Assembly: GCA_009602735.1 (NCBI GenBank)
Contig: WELA01012513.1
Span: 403,960-467,959, forward strand
Source: Mesotaenium endlicherianum
Lineage: Eukaryota; Streptophyta; Zygnematophyceae; Zygnematales; Mesotaeniaceae
Direction: 5' to 3'
Length of the DNA: 64,000 bases
Both the position numbers and the translations under genes were made by a program. How positions within the stretch are numbered: position 1 is the first letter of the stretch; every line of letters starts with the position of its first letter. The notes under the pieces were generated by a model. The model was not told the origin of the DNA and searched no databases. It saw nothing but the letters and a program-made list of their open reading frames with translations. Below, piece after piece: positions 41,106 through 52,855 of the stretch.

Positions 41106-41816
41106 ATGATGTATGACGTTCACAGCAGTCTACGTACTCGTTTCCAAATCTGCGCAGAGCTAATCAATCACACGATAGCTCGCACTAACGATGAGGCTTA
41201 CTCCTCCTTTCGCGAGCGTACCACCTCTGGGAACCCACCCACTAACGACGACGAAGGACGTATCGGCACATCCAAGCAAGCGGCAGCAAAGCTCCAAGCT
41301 AGCCTCCTCCGCGAGCTTAAGGGAAAAGGCATCCGCCTTTCCCCAAAAAAACCGCGTCAAGCTTGGCGTGTGCCTCAGAATCGCCCAAATCCTAATACTA
41401 TGCAATTGCATGAGCAGATTGCAGCTCTTCGCGAAGTCACTGAAACACTCAAGCTTCTGCGCAAGGCACCTGCGACTGAGCAGGAAGACAAAGACCCCAA
41501 AGTGACCCGGCTTCTAAAACGTTTCAAACAAGACAAAGACTTGGAGGCCAGCTCCAAACTTTTCGAGGGCAACGAGGTTCAAATAAAATTCTGCAAGAAT
41601 CTCAAGAACAAGATCTACGACGCTCAAGACGCGGCTGAGGCTTGCAATATAGAAGGTATGAACACCACGCTGCTGGAGGCACTCAAAGCAATTTCCTTTC
41701 GTCAACAGCAAATAGTTTCAGCAGACGAGTACGGGTGGCCTGCAGTCAATGAGGTGCTGAAGAAATGGCAAAAAAAGGAAGATTTAGATGCTTGGGATCA
41801 AAAGTGTGCAACATAA
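41106..41816 (+). CDS. Element G ORF1 (gag-like)
   Basis: 236 codons, open. Rich in Lys, Glu, Gln and Ala with predicted helices (MQLHEQIAALREVTETLKLL; DAQDAAEACNIEGMNTTLLEALKAISFRQQQI). No zinc knuckle is seen. Its position before RT and helical content fit the gag-like ORF1 of DIRS elements, which bears no conserved motif; the identification rests on context. Confidence 0.6.
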   Translation: MMYDVHSSLRTRFQICAELINHTIARTNDEAYSSFRERTTSGNPPTNDDEGRIGTSKQAAAKLQASLLRELKGKGIRLSPKKPRQAWRVPQNRPNPNTMQLHEQIAALREVTETLKLLRKAPATEQEDKDPKVTRLLKRFKQDKDLEASSKLFEGNEVQIKFCKNLKNKIYDAQDAAEACNIEGMNTTLLEALKAISFRQQQIVSADEYGWPAVNEVLKKWQKKEDLDAWDQKCAT

Positions 41817-42252
41817 GCACAGAAGATGAAGCGTGAAAAGGAGAAGGAGAAAGCAGAAAATAGTACAGACACAATAAGACCCATACTGGCTTAGCAAGAC
41901 AGCCGTATAGACGACCATTTGCATGTTTTATTACAATATGCCAGAATGTAACGCTCGTAAGTGTCCAAACAGGGGCATGCAGACGCGCCCTCAGATGTAT
42001 CCGGCGCCTGTGACTAATTTCCCCAAGCCAGCCACCCCCCTTTCAGGGGCTCTAAGAGTTGATTAGTTTGGGCTGTGCGCACACGCTGTATTGGGCACGC
42101 TTGCCCCAAGAATTTGAATGCGAAAAGAATATTCTCTCCATGTAGAGAGGTCATCTTGACCACAAAAAATTGTATGAAAGGTGCCTCGCCACTTGATTTT
42201 GTCATTTGGTATGCACTCTGATGTGTAGTGATCTCTTGCATGCTCGACGGGG
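41817..42252 (+). other. Region between ORF1 and RT in G
   Basis: Short, mainly frameless stretch. In other DIRS elements ORF1 and RT overlap or lie close together, so this is likely decayed coding sequence or spacer; nothing specific can be read. Confidence 0.35.
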
Positions 42253-43205
42253 TTGTCAGCGTACACGACCACGCTAAGACAAGGTCTGGTGTTGGGTGGA
42301 TGTTTAGATTTGGAGGCTGCAATCCAACTCCAGTGCCTGCTTGATGGCAAAGTAGAGGTTAAGAAAAATCTGGACAATATGATGCAAATCACGCACGTCG
42401 CGGGTTGTTTGACGCAACGACTTACTTGGTGGTACTCCTGGTGTAAATTGAGTGCAGTTTTATCCACCATTAAGAACAATCATAGATTGGAATGGTACTC
42501 ACGACCCCCCCCTCCTTATGCCAAGGCCAATCATGCCGGTTGTAATAGATTTCTGGATTTTGCCAGAGAAGCCGTTGTCGAACTCGTCGATAGTGGCGCA
42601 GCCAGACTATGGGGCGGACCTACTCTCCCCACAGTCATTAGTCCACTTAACGTGGTTGAAGGGAAAAAATTGCGCTTAATTTTGGATATAAGGCATGTTG
42701 ATTGGTTCCTAAAGAAACAGAAGTTTAACCACAAAGGTCTTAGGAACCTACCAAAAGTAGTTGCACGATACGACTTAATGTCGTCATTTGATTTGAAATC
42801 GAGATACCACCACATATCGGTGCATCTCGATTTTACCCTTATCTAAGTTTTTGTTGAGACGGCCGAACATACGTATTTACGTCTTTGCCATTTGGACTGG
42901 CATCGGCACCATTTATATTTTCCAAGGTGATTAAAGAGCTGGTAGGAAAATGGAGAATGCAGGGTATTAAGGTACTCTCTTACTACATTTTGATATCCTG
43001 TGGATCTCTGGCAACGCACCAAGACCACATGCAACCGATTCTCATGGATTTCGAGCTCTTGGGCTTTGCCGTCAATATGCAGAAAGCTGAGTTAAAGCCC
43101 ACAAAAGTCCTCAAGTTCCTTGGCGCAATTGTGAATACAAGGACTCATCAAGTCCACATTGACGACATACGCAAAGTAAAGTTACTTAACGCGATCAATG
43201 GGTAG
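42253..43205 (+). pseudogene. Element G reverse transcriptase (DIRS type)
   Basis: Two plus-strand frames. 42253-42846 has the fingers and first palm motif (AARLWGGPTLPTVISPL, LRLILDIRHVDWFL, ARYDLMSSFDLKSRYHHI). 42885-43205 has MPFGLASAPFIFSKVIKEL, followed by the region where YIDD or YLDD is expected but which now reads YYILISCG, so the catalytic Asp pair is lost. The thumb (MQKAELKPTKVLKFLGAIV) is typical of DIRS RTs. A stop and frame change lie near 42846. Confidence 0.85.
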
Positions 43206-43252
43206 CCAAGGTTCAGATCAGCGCAAGGATCCCAGCCAAGCAGCTCGCATCT

Positions 43253-43922
43253 TTGGCAGGACATATCATATCGATGAAGATAGTTTTTGGGGGCATGAGA
43301 GGCATGTATACACGGCATTTGTATGCCAATTTACTCAATAAATGGGAATGGACGGATGCTTTGGTAGTAAAACCACAAGTCCTCAAGGAGCTGGGGATCT
43401 GGAAGGCCAATTTTGACAGATTTAACAGCGCTCCCTTGGCAGCGCCTTTGCTCCCGGATTTTGTACTTTACACAGATGCTAGCGACCACGGCTGGGGAGC
43501 AAAGTTAACACAAGTACAACCCCCTTCGAGATGGCAGATGCCGGGACAGTTGGGTAGTACATTAGGGCACTCCTCCACAGCTTGCAAATTGGAAGCCATT
43601 GAATTTGCTATAGACATAGCCAACAGCTTGATTAAGAACAAGTAAACGTCAATTCGGCCTAATAACCAGGCAGCGTACTTTCTTCTTAGAAAAGGAGGTT
43701 TGGCAAACCCTCTTCTCCGCGACATCTGCAGGTGTATATTTGATGAAGCCCTTGCTCACGGGTGCAAACTTTATATAGAATGGATGCCAAGGGAGAACAA
43801 CCAGGTCGCGTACGCACTGTCCAACTTCATGGACGACTACAGCCTTCCTCCAACAGCCTTCGCAAGGCTGGAGCTCCAGTGGGGGCCCTTCTCCATCGCC
43901 CGACTCGCCAGTCCACCAAACA
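43253..43922 (+). pseudogene. Element G RNase H, first part
   Basis: VLYTDASDHGWGA (first Asp) and KLEAIEFAIDIANSL (Glu), then a TAA at 43643-43645 and continuation NNQAAYFLLRKGG, where the third Asp appears as Asn. The C-terminal part (IEWMPRENNQVAYALSNF, RLASPPN) is cut by element F at 43922. Confidence 0.82.
43918..43922. repeat. Target site duplication of element F (AAACA), left
   Basis: AAACA at 43918-43922 recurs at 52851-52855. Removing F gives RLASPPNIKVERFNFCFLCKG, a continuous DIRS RNase H-to-recombinase connection. Confidence 0.9.
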
Positions 43923-44641
43923 TGAAATGAATTGACTTACCAAATAGGCGATTAACAATTAATAAAGATCTTTATATCAGCAAGTAATCTTTATGGTATT
44001 TTCCGTTAACAGGATAAACGGCAAAGGACAACACACTAGCAGTGAACAATACTCATAAGTCAAATGCAAGTAAGCTAGCATCAATAATGCAATCAGTAAA
44101 CTCATACATAAACAAGGTTAGAAGACAGTGCGTATCAATGGCTTCTCGCCTTGGATTCAGATCTCTCTCAATAAGATGTACAAGAGAGTTGGCCTCGTTT
44201 CCGAATGCCGAACTCGAGAGCAATGCCTAGCATATGTACATGGAATGAGTTTACTGTTCAACGGCCAGTGCGATGGCACCGCCTACTCGGGAGTTAACCA
44301 CGTTGGAAGGACCTCGGATAACCAAATCCACCACCATCTCCCATCATCCCGAATTGCCATCCATCACAGGGATGTCATCTGGCCATTCATCTAGCATATC
44401 ACACTTAGATGCATCTCGAGGCAGTTCGCTGCTACCGAGTACGAAAGTCAGCTGGCTGTCAAAGAATGTGTCAGCAAGTTGACTTAAGTTGATTTCAGCC
44501 TGCTGCTTCCGACTGAGTCATTAAACTGATAATTATATAAAGTCCAGCAGACTGATTATTAACTAGAGTTCAGCAGGCTTAACTTAATTAACTACTATAT
44601 TTAAATGAATATTATATCTACTAATATACTGATTCATTACA
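43923..44641 (-). repeat. Element F 3' LTR (719 bp)
   Basis: Plus-strand TGAAATGAATTGAC to GATTCATTACA. Same family as 52132-52850 and the solo LTR at 37307-38019. Confidence 0.92.
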
Positions 44642-44652
44642 ATCCCTCCAAC
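44642..44652 (-). promoter_or_regulatory. Element F polypurine tract
   Basis: Minus-strand TTGGAGGGAT beside the LTR; short but in the correct place. Confidence 0.6.
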
Positions 44653-44753
44653 TTAACTTGTTGTCGCCTCGACAACATTAAACTGCAGAAGTTTTTGGTC
44701 AGGAAACTGAACCTGACCAGCCTCCCCCACTGACTGCCCCTTCAGCCTGTCGC

Positions 44754-46503
44754 CTAGGGGGTTGTTCCTGGGGCTTGAGGATCAGGAGACTGAGATCTGG
44801 ACCTAGATCTGGACAACCCTCTAGGTCTGTCAGCTGGCCTTCTAAAGAACCCCGTTTGCTCTAAAGTTGGACCTCGAGGAGAACGAAGGATGGTAGCCTG
44901 CTCTTCACCCACTTGGGTGTTGATCCCCACATAGACAGGCATTCCAATAGGATGCTGAAATACATTGGCAAGAGGTACATGTCCCTGAGCGAAGGGGGAG
45001 GTCGGCATACCTCTGGCCCACCCGCGTGTCCCTCTTCTGGCACCCCTGTCCTCTGGGGATTTCTGTCTGTGTCTGCTGCCAAGTACAGTCAGATCAGCTT
45101 CTTGCCCTGCTTGGGCAGGTGGGCTGGGGGAGCGAGTGCGGGGTCCAGTTGCCTCCATGATCGGGATCACGTTCCATATACCTGATCTTGGTCCCTTAGG
45201 AAGTGCCCCCGCCTGCCCCTGGGTCTCCTGAGTACCAGCTCCTGATGCTCCTCCTCTGCCTTGTTCTTCTTCCTCATCCTCCTCATCCTCCTCCTCTGAG
45301 AGAGTAGGAGTCTCGTCCACTAAGTTGTCCTGCTCCCTAGTAGACATGGAGTAGTCTACTGACCTCCCTTTCTTAGGGCGCGCTGAAGGTTGCTTGGCCT
45401 TCAGCCTGCTGATATCTATCCGGCCTGCATTCTTCGCCCATTTGACGAAGGCATGCTTTTCCTTAGAGAAGTAGTCTTTTCCCCTCCTCCTATGCTCCTT
45501 GGTCTCTGCATTCATATTGCTCACGCAGCCATTCAGCCTGGGGTCTCAAGGGGCAATGTGAGGTGGTAGGATGAGATAGCCGTCTAGGCCATAGTGGAAG
45601 TCATCCGGTTGGGCTCGGTCACACTCCTGCTTCTTATTTGTGACGGTCATCCACCTCCAGTCTGTTGGCTGTTGGTAGTACTGGGGTCCATGCTCAGCCT
45701 TCCTCAGTTTACACGGGAACCAGTGGGGAGAGAACATCTGCTGTCCTGCTTCCCTGGCCAAGTACTCCCAGCTCCTTCTCTCAACTTCATTGTAAGCTGG
45801 CAGTAGTGTGAGGTAGAATACCGTATTCTTAAAGATATCGGGCCGCATGCTCACCATCCTGATGAGTCTCTGATCTCCCACTATTCCCGGTATTGGGACC
45901 GGCTTGTCCTCTGAATCATCTGCACCGGGCCTGCTCTGCTGTATAGCCCACCATCTTGGCATAATCTTCGTAGAGGACCACACCAGCGTGTGTCTTGATG
46001 TACCTATCCAGTGCTGCAGCTCCTTCCCTCTGTAGCAGTGTTGTCTGTTCCAGCTTGTTAATCTCCTGGGCTGCCAGCAATGCTTCCTTCAGGTTATCAA
46101 AGTTTTGGCCACCCACCACAGTATACCTGTAAGTGGCCAAGCTCTTCTGTCTGTCCGCTTCAGCCTTTTTCCTTCTCTCCTCCTCTGCCGCTGCCACTTC
46201 TTCTTGTTGTTTCTTATGTCTCTCCTCCTCAGCTTTCCTGAGGTTTTCCGCAACCTGATCCTTCTTCCTCTGTGCCTCTTCTGCCGCCTCTTGTTGTCTG
46301 CGGACCCTTTCTTGTTCTCTCCTGGTGAGGGACGTCGCCGCCAGCTCCTTCTGGTATTGCTCCATTGTCCTCCTGGTTTCTTCTGCCTTGCACTTTTTGT
46401 CTTCCTTTTGTGTGGTGGGAGCCATCCTGCACATGTAACCAAGGCACAAGTTAGTAGAATATTGACATTTGTCATAGAGATTGCAGGCAGGAAGCATGTT
46501 CAT
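44754..46503 (-). pseudogene. Extra ORF of element F, downstream of the chromodomain
   Basis: Same strand as pol. It reads in two frames with one shift near 45950 and one TGA at about 45547-45549, for a total of about 580 codons. The N-terminal third (46503-45916; a likely start is the Met of MAPTTQKED near 46424) is a strong Glu/Lys/Arg/Gln coiled coil (TRREQERVRRQQEAAEEAQ, AAAEEERRKKAEADR). The middle (about 45983-45549) is a Trp/Tyr-containing, probably folded part (YLTLLPAYNEVERRSWEYL, HWFPCKLRKAEHGPQYY, DWRWMTVTNKKQ). The C-terminal third (45524-44754) is acidic (EEEDEEDEEEEQGRGG) and then Arg/Ser-Pro-rich (RGLSRSRSRSQSPDP). No envelope features (signal peptide, membrane segment) are seen. 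I do not recognise the family; it may be a captured host gene or a regulatory/nuclear protein of the element. Confidence 0.6.
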
Positions 46504-46869
46504 ATTAGTATGGTGGATTCGCTCCTGTTTACCTTACAAGGTGATTGCTAGGAGTTGACGTAGTTGCGGTGCGCTAAACATAAACGTATGAATGTGTTTT
46601 AAGGTGCGTTAAGTGATGTATTGCTGTGCAAGGCCCTTTTTCCTTCCGCTCAAGGTGCTTTATGTGGGCCAGGCTATCCCATCTGTCACTATGCTGACAC
46701 TTAGGATTCACATAACTGTCCCTTTTCCGCTCTCGCACACTAACTGTCATGTATTTTCCCCTCCAACTTAAATGGAGACAGGACCGCCTGTCACCTTCCC
46801 GTGTCAACGAATTGACAGTTATGGAGGGGCTCCAGCCGCCCGAAGGTGGAGCTGTTTCAACGCCCCTTT

Positions 46870-48249
46870 GGCATTGGTCAAATGGTCCTTAAATCCCCAA
46901 GTGTCCCCAGAGGCATTGTAACCCTTCCATCAAATGAGGTACTTCATGACATATTTAGACGACCGACGGACCGAGCGCGCGTCTAAAATCTCCTCAACCT
47001 CATATTCCTCAAGGTCGCCGTCCCGGACAGCGGGGACTGGTGCCGGTTGGACAGGTAACCGACCTGTGAACAGTGTATCACCTTTGATGTATGGTTCCAG
47101 GAAGGAGACATTAAAGACCGGGTGACCCTTGTATTCGGCTGACATGTTCAGTTTGTAAGCATTCTGACCGACACGACGCACCACCGAATATGGACCGACC
47201 CAGACAGGGCCAAGCTTTTTCTTGACCACACCAGGGAGGTACAGGTGCTGAGAATGCGGTTTGACTAAGTTGCCCTTAGAAAATGTCAGCTCCCGACGGT
47301 GTTGATTAGCGTCTTTTTGTTGGTTTTCTTGGGCTTTGTGCAGGTTTTGTTGGACTTCTGACTAGGTGTCAGCAAACTCCTAAGTTAACTGGAGGAAGAC
47401 CGGATTGTCAATCCCTTCAGGGTGAGTTAAAGACTCCCCAAGCTCATCTAGAGGGGACTTAGGGACTCTACCCAGGCTGAGTTCAAAAGGAGTCTTGCCC
47501 GTTGACGCGTGCACCGCACTGTTGACCGCAAACTGAATTCGAGGCAACAGGTCATCCCAATTATCTTGTTTTTGGTTAATATATGCTCTCAGCACACCCC
47601 GCAAAACTCGATTAGTTCTTTCAGTCTGCCCATCAGTCTGAGGGTGGTTAGCTGTGCTGAGCAGCTGTTTGACTCCCATTAACCCCATTAAAGCTCTCCA
47701 AAACTTAGAGGTAAATTTTGAGTCTCTGTCTGAGGTAATATTAGAGGGAAGCCCATGTTGGCATACTACATGGTTGTAGAACTGTCTCGCGCTTTCGAGT
47801 GCAGTCACTTTGACAGTTGTGGGGATAAAAATGACCATTTTTGTCAGTTTATCCACGACTACCAGTATTGAATCATGCCCGTTGGCAGTTCTTGGTAGTG
47901 AGACCACCGAGTCCATAAATATAGTTTTCCAGCGTCCAGCTTGGATGGGAAGTGGTTGCAAGAGACCCCCCGGTGGTGTGTGCCTAGACTTATTATTTTG
48001 ACACCGATCACAGGACTTCACATATTTCAAGATTGCCCGGGGCAACCCCTCCCAATGATAATATTTTGCCAGTTTGCCAACTGTTTTGGCCTGCCCCAAA
48101 TGCCCACCCAGTAAATTGTCATGCGCTTGACTCAGTAAGAGAGACCTTATTTCCAAGTTATTAGGAATGACCAGCTTCAGCCTTCCTGAAGTGGTTTCAG
48201 TCACCCAGACCCCTGCTTTAAGCCGGTACCAAGTGCAGTAGCACACCAC
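46870..48249 (-). pseudogene. Element F integrase and chromodomain
   Basis: 48249-47380 holds the zinc domain (HDNLLGGHLGQAKT ... CDRCQ) and a core with all three catalytic residues (FMDSVVSLP, TSDRDSKFTSKFW, HPQTDGQTERTNR). The frame breaks near 47370. 47229-46930 holds the C-terminal domain (PYSVVRRVGQNAYKLNM, GHPVFNVSFLEPY) and a chromodomain (EYEVEEILDARSVRR, KYVMKYLI). A TGA at about 46931 falls where WKGY begins; WKGYNASGDTW and a terminal helix follow to about 46870. Confidence 0.87.
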
Positions 48250-49765
48250 ATACTAGTAGTGGGGCTGGGCTCAAATGTTGGGTCAGAAAGGTAGGCTTTC
48301 CTAAGTTGTTCAAGGAAGGACTTTTTCACCTTTAGTGAAGTGAGTGCACACAAGACTTTATCTACAGCATGCTGACTAAAGTTCCTTTCTTGCAAGTCAG
48401 GTCGTCTAGAGAGTGCATCAGCAGGATTCAACTTCCCTGGTTTGTAGTCGATCTGGACTTGGAACTGCTCCAGCATCTGGCTCCAGCGGTTCTCCCTCCT
48501 TGACAGCTTGGACTTCTTCTGAAAGTGAGTGAGAGCAAGATGATCTGTAATCACCTTAAAAGCTTTACCATGTAAGTATGCTCTCCACTGTTTGAGCACA
48601 TGAATGATAGCTAGCAGCTCTTTAGCATGCACTGAGTAATCAATCTCCGTTGGATTAAATTTCACAGACTCGTACAACACAGGGTGCCACTCCTGTCGTA
48701 TCTTACCATCCTTTGTGGTTTTGTTAGCAGGCTGCAACAAAATAGCACACATGGCAAAGTTAGAGGCATCAGTAACCACCTGCACCGGTTTGCTGGGGTC
48801 ATACACGGCTAGCACTGGGGCAGAACAAAGGGCATCTTTAAGGGTCTGGAAGGCAGCCTGCTGCTCTTCCCCCCACACATACCCTGTGTCTTTCTTAGTA
48901 AGGTCAGTCAGTTTACTGGCCTTTGTAGAATAATTCTCAATAAATCTCCTATAGTAGTTAGCCAACTCGAGGAAGGATCTAACTTCAGAGACCGATTGTG
49001 GTACTGGCCAGTCCCTTATGGTCTGGACTTTCTTAGGATCCACATCGATGCCTTCTTCACTGACAACGTGGCCTAAGAATTCAATACTTTCCTTAAAGAA
49101 ATCACACTTGCTCATTTTCGCATATAAGTGATTCGTACTCAGAGTGTCCAGGACCGTCTATAAGTGTTCAGCGTGCTGAGCTTCATCTTTAGAGAATATT
49201 GATATCATCCAGGAAAACTTGCACAAACTTATCCAAATAAGGTCTGAAAATGTCATTCATAGCACCCATGAAGGTCGCAGGAGCATTAGTCAGTCCAAAT
49301 GGCATCACGTTGAACTCATAGAGTCCATAACGTGTGCGGAAGGCAGTCTTGTGTTCATCCCCCTCAGCAATTCTGATTTGATGATAACCACTCTTGAGAT
49401 CTATCTTACTGAACACCTTAGCACCAGACAGGGTATCAAGCAAGTCCTTGATCCTGGGTAAAGCATACTTGTTTTTTACTGTAATTCTGTTCAGAGCTCT
49501 GTAATCCACGCTCATCCGCATACTGCCATCTGTATCTTAACAAATAGGATGGGTGCGCCGTAAGGTGACATACTAGGGGAAATATAACCATTTTCCTCGA
49601 GTTTTGCAATTGTGTTTTCAACTCCTTGCTCTCCACATAAGACAAGCCATAAGTGCGTTGCCAGGGTGGCTGACTCCCAGGTAATAAATCAATCATTTGA
49701 TCTACTTCCCTCTTAGGGGGGTAGTCTCGGAGACATATTAAACACATCCGTGTACTGAGCAACAA
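48201..49765 (-). pseudogene. Element F reverse transcriptase and RNase H
   Basis: 49765-49436 is the RT entry. 49521-49189 has [40 protein letters not shown] and catalytic FLDDINIL. 49115-48201 has the thumb and connection ([33 protein letters not shown]) and RNase H ([37 protein letters not shown]). It is broken by frameshifts near 49540 and 49190 and by stops. Confidence 0.88.
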
Positions 49766-50450
49766 TTTTCGCAGCAGTAAGGTGCTCCGGAGGGCTTACC
49801 TTTTTCTCAACCACTTCTTCAGGTTGAGGAGGTACCTCTCTTAGCAGCAAACAGAACATTCTGTCTTCCTTCTGGTTCCAGCTTTTGACGAACTCCATTG
49901 CATTCAGCAACTTGCATCCTTCTAGAAGCCTCTTCTTTTCCTTCATTTGCCATCCACACAGGACAAGAGGAAGAGCACTGGTGGGTGCGAAGTCAGTCTG
50001 CCCATCACTGGCTCCTCTCACTTTAAATGTACCTCTGCTCCAACACACTTCAGCTTGATGTCTATTAAGCTAGGACCTGCCTAGCACAAGATCATAAAAG
50101 CCAGTGTTGAGTACCTCAAATGTAAGCGTTTCAGTTAGAACTGCAATGCCAGAACCTAACTGGACCTCAATAGGCTTGGTTATAACTCCTCCCGGGATAC
50201 TTGAGGCATCTCCAAGGAATATTTTTCTATTCCCTTGGGTGACAGTAGGCAGCCTTAGCCGCTTAACTAAGTCCTTGTGGATAAAAGTATGTGACGCCCC
50301 TCCGTCAACAAATGCCCTCACCTTCCTACCTGCAATCATGCAATGCAGTAGGATAGGGGGGACTGTCTTTTCCTGACTTTCGCATTGTTCTCCTGACTTA
50401 GCAAAGAAATGTTGGACATCAGGTGGAACAAGAGCATCCAGAGTGTGCAC
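49766..50450 (-). pseudogene. Element F protease and protease-RT spacer
   Basis: VRAFVDGGASHTFIHKDLVKRL is the retropepsin motif, with Gly replacing the usual Ser/Thr of D[ST]G, so catalysis is doubtful. The second half is LTFEVLNTGFYDLVLGRS. The spacer (50048-49766) includes VEKKVSPPEHLTAAKIVAQ. Confidence 0.8.
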
Positions 50451-52097
50451 TCTCTAGATGTCTATATTACTGATGGTCTCCTTTATCTGGTTGTCAGGCA
50501 TGCATAGTGAATCCAATTCAGCAGGACCCATAACACCTGCTACGAGGGCAGCTAGTGACGACTCACTATCTCTAGCATCCTCACAATCAGTAGACTGGAG
50601 TACGGACTGTTGTTGTCTTTTAAAGGCTGGTCTTTTCTCTCGACCTTCAGAAGGTGCTTGACTGGACACTGTTCTCTGTAGTGGCTCATCTGTTGACAAT
50701 GGTAGCGAATGGATTTTGATGAGGTTGGTCTCGGCTTAGTCCTACCACCACCTCTTCCATAGCCGCCTCGAGAGAAACGGCCTCTACTTCTAGACTATAT
50801 AGCATTATACTCATACTCGTATTCATCGCCCTGATCATCCTCAGCCTGGTCTCCTTCAATTGCATTGTAGGAACCGTGGGGCTTTTTGACAATCTTAGAC
50901 ACCAAAGCATTACTCTGGCGCATGTGATTGAACTGCTGCTGATCCCNTGAACTGCTGCAGATCCGAGGCATCAGCATCCTGGATCAAGTCAGCCAATTTC
51001 TCATACTTCTTTTCAGCAATATGGCCAGAAATTTCGGATTTCAAGCCATACCTAAAGTATGCTATCCTATACCGTTCTGGCAAGTCTGGTTGTTTCATCA
51101 TGTTCACCTGGAACTTTTGAGCAAACTCACCAACTGAAGTGGTCTGCTTCAGTGTTAGGGAGACCATTGCATAGATAGCTTTCTCCTGCTGGTTGATGAC
51201 ATCAAACTTCTCATGCAACTTCTCGACAAACTCTACCCACGTAGGGTCACCGAGTTGCTGAGCCTTACGCTCTCCTTTCCAGTATACCCACCAGTCTGCG
51301 GCACTGCCTTTCAGTATCGCACCAATATGCCTGACCTTCTTCTAATCATGCAGTTCTGGGTAGTTCTCCAGCCACTGCTCAACATCCACGAGAAACTTGA
51401 TCAGGTAATATTTTTTGTTTCCCTCAGGATCATAGTCCTGGGGAGGTTTTGGCTTGGGCTTACTAGGCCCTTTGCCACCACCACCAGTGGTTTGCGAACC
51501 CAGTTGGTCTCTATCCCGCAGTAGAGACATTATGATTCTTTTGTCCTCCTGTTGGGACTGATGCATGGTCGCCATTTGCGACTTCATATGAACAACCAAT
51601 GCTCCCAAGTATACACTCTGGGGTGGTAGTCTAGCAAATGCAGCAGCAGCATTGGCATCTACTCGCTGAGTAGTGTCCTCAACAGTCCCTTCCTCTCCTG
51701 CAGCAGCTATTCCCGTCGCATTCAACCAGTCACGAATTTGATCTAGGGGTACATTGAGTTGTACTGCAGGAGGTGGGTTCAGAACATTGGCCGTTGATGC
51801 CATAAGTTCGTCAACAGTGCGCTCGTCAGCTGGCTGTCCTTCCCTCCTTTCTGTATCTTCAGCAGCCTTTGCTAATTGTTCAGCTTCAAATCTGGCTCTC
51901 TCCTCCTCAGCTTGCTGTGCTGCGACTGTGGCAATAGCAGCTGCCTCATCTGCAGCCTCTCTAGCTGCAGTGTGTGCCACTGCTTCAGAATAGGTACGGA
52001 TTCCCGCTACATGGCTTTCCGCCTGGTTTTTGACATTCTCGTTATCCTGGTTCTCCATGTCTCGGGAGTTGCTAGTTTGAGACCTTGTCCTTACCAT
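50451..52097 (-). pseudogene. Element F gag
   Basis: Starts at ATG 52097 (MVRTRSQTSNSRD). There is an Ala/Glu-rich coiled coil (AAQQAEEERARFEAEQLAK), a Gly/Lys/Pro hinge, and after a TAG at 51342 the capsid domain (ADWWVYWKG, FVEKLHEKFDV, VGEFAQKFQVNMM, AYFRYGLKSEI). A zinc knuckle near 50690-50650 reads YHCQQMSHYREQC with the first Cys replaced by Arg. The gag is broken by the stop, by the ambiguous base at 50947 and by later frame changes. Confidence 0.8.
50947..50947. other. Single ambiguous base (N)
   Basis: The only N in the window. It is flanked on both sides by near-identical strings (TGAACTGCTGCTGATCC before, TGAACTGCTGCAGATCC after), as if two contigs were joined or a short tandem repeat collapsed. 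Confidence 0.95.
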
Positions 52098-52116
52098 ACA
52101 AAGAAGACTGTGATAA

Positions 52117-52130
52117 CCGCTCCGACACCA
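52117..52130 (-). promoter_or_regulatory. Element F primer binding site
   Basis: Minus-strand TGGTGTCGGAGCGG one base from the LTR; a variant of the initiator-Met type site. Confidence 0.75.
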
Positions 52131-52131
52131 C

Positions 52132-52850
52132 TGAAATGAATCGACTTACCAAATAGGCGATTAACAATTAATAAAGATCTTTATATCAACAAGTAATCTG
52201 TATAGTATTTTCCGTTAACTGGTTAAACGGCAAAGGACAACACACTAACAGTGAACAATACTCATAAGTCAAATGCAAGTAAGCTAGCATCAATAATGCA
52301 ATCAGTAAACTCATACATAAGCAAGGTTAGAAGACAGTGCGTATCAATGGCTTCTTGCCTTGGATTCAGAGTTCTCTCAGTAAGCTGTACAAGAGAGTTG
52401 GCCTCGTTTCCGAATGCCGAACTCGAGAGCAATGCCTAGCGTATGTACATGGAATGAGTTTACTGTTCAACGGCCAGTGCGATGGCACCGCCTACCCGAG
52501 ACTTAACCACGTTGGTAGGACCTCGGTTAACCAAATCCACCGCCATCTCCCATCATCCCGAATCGCCATCCATCATAGGGATGTCATCTGGCCATTCATC
52601 TAGCATATCACACTTAGATGCATATCGAGGCAGTTCGCTGCTACCGAGTACGGAAGTCAGCTGGCTGTCAAAGAATGTGTCAGCATGCTGACTTAAGTTG
52701 ACTTCAGCCTGTTGCTTCCGGCTGAGTCATTAAATTGATAAATATATAAAGTCCAGCAGACTGATTATTAACTAGAGTTCAGCAGGCTGAATTGAATTAA
52801 CTATTATATTTAAATGAATATTATATCTACTAATATACTGATTTATTTCA
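52132..52850 (-). repeat. Element F 5' LTR (719 bp)
   Basis: TGAAATGAATCGAC to TGATTTATTTCA; AAACA follows at 52851. Same length as the 3' LTR with scattered differences. Confidence 0.92.
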
Positions 52851-52855
52851 AAACA

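Larger units (their letters stand above)
43923..52850 (-). mobile_element. Element F: chromovirus-like Gypsy with an additional 3' ORF
   Basis: 8928 bp on the minus strand with 719-bp LTRs, primer site, gag, protease, RT, RNase H, integrase, chromodomain, and then about 1.75 kb of extra coding sequence before the polypurine tract. AAACA duplications flank it within G. Gag and pol are broken by several stops and frameshifts. A single N at 50947 lies in gag. Confidence 0.92.

Noticed and set aside
44754-46503. Envelope gene in F
   Set aside because: No signal peptide, membrane segment or cleavage site; coiled coil and Arg/Ser-rich composition instead.
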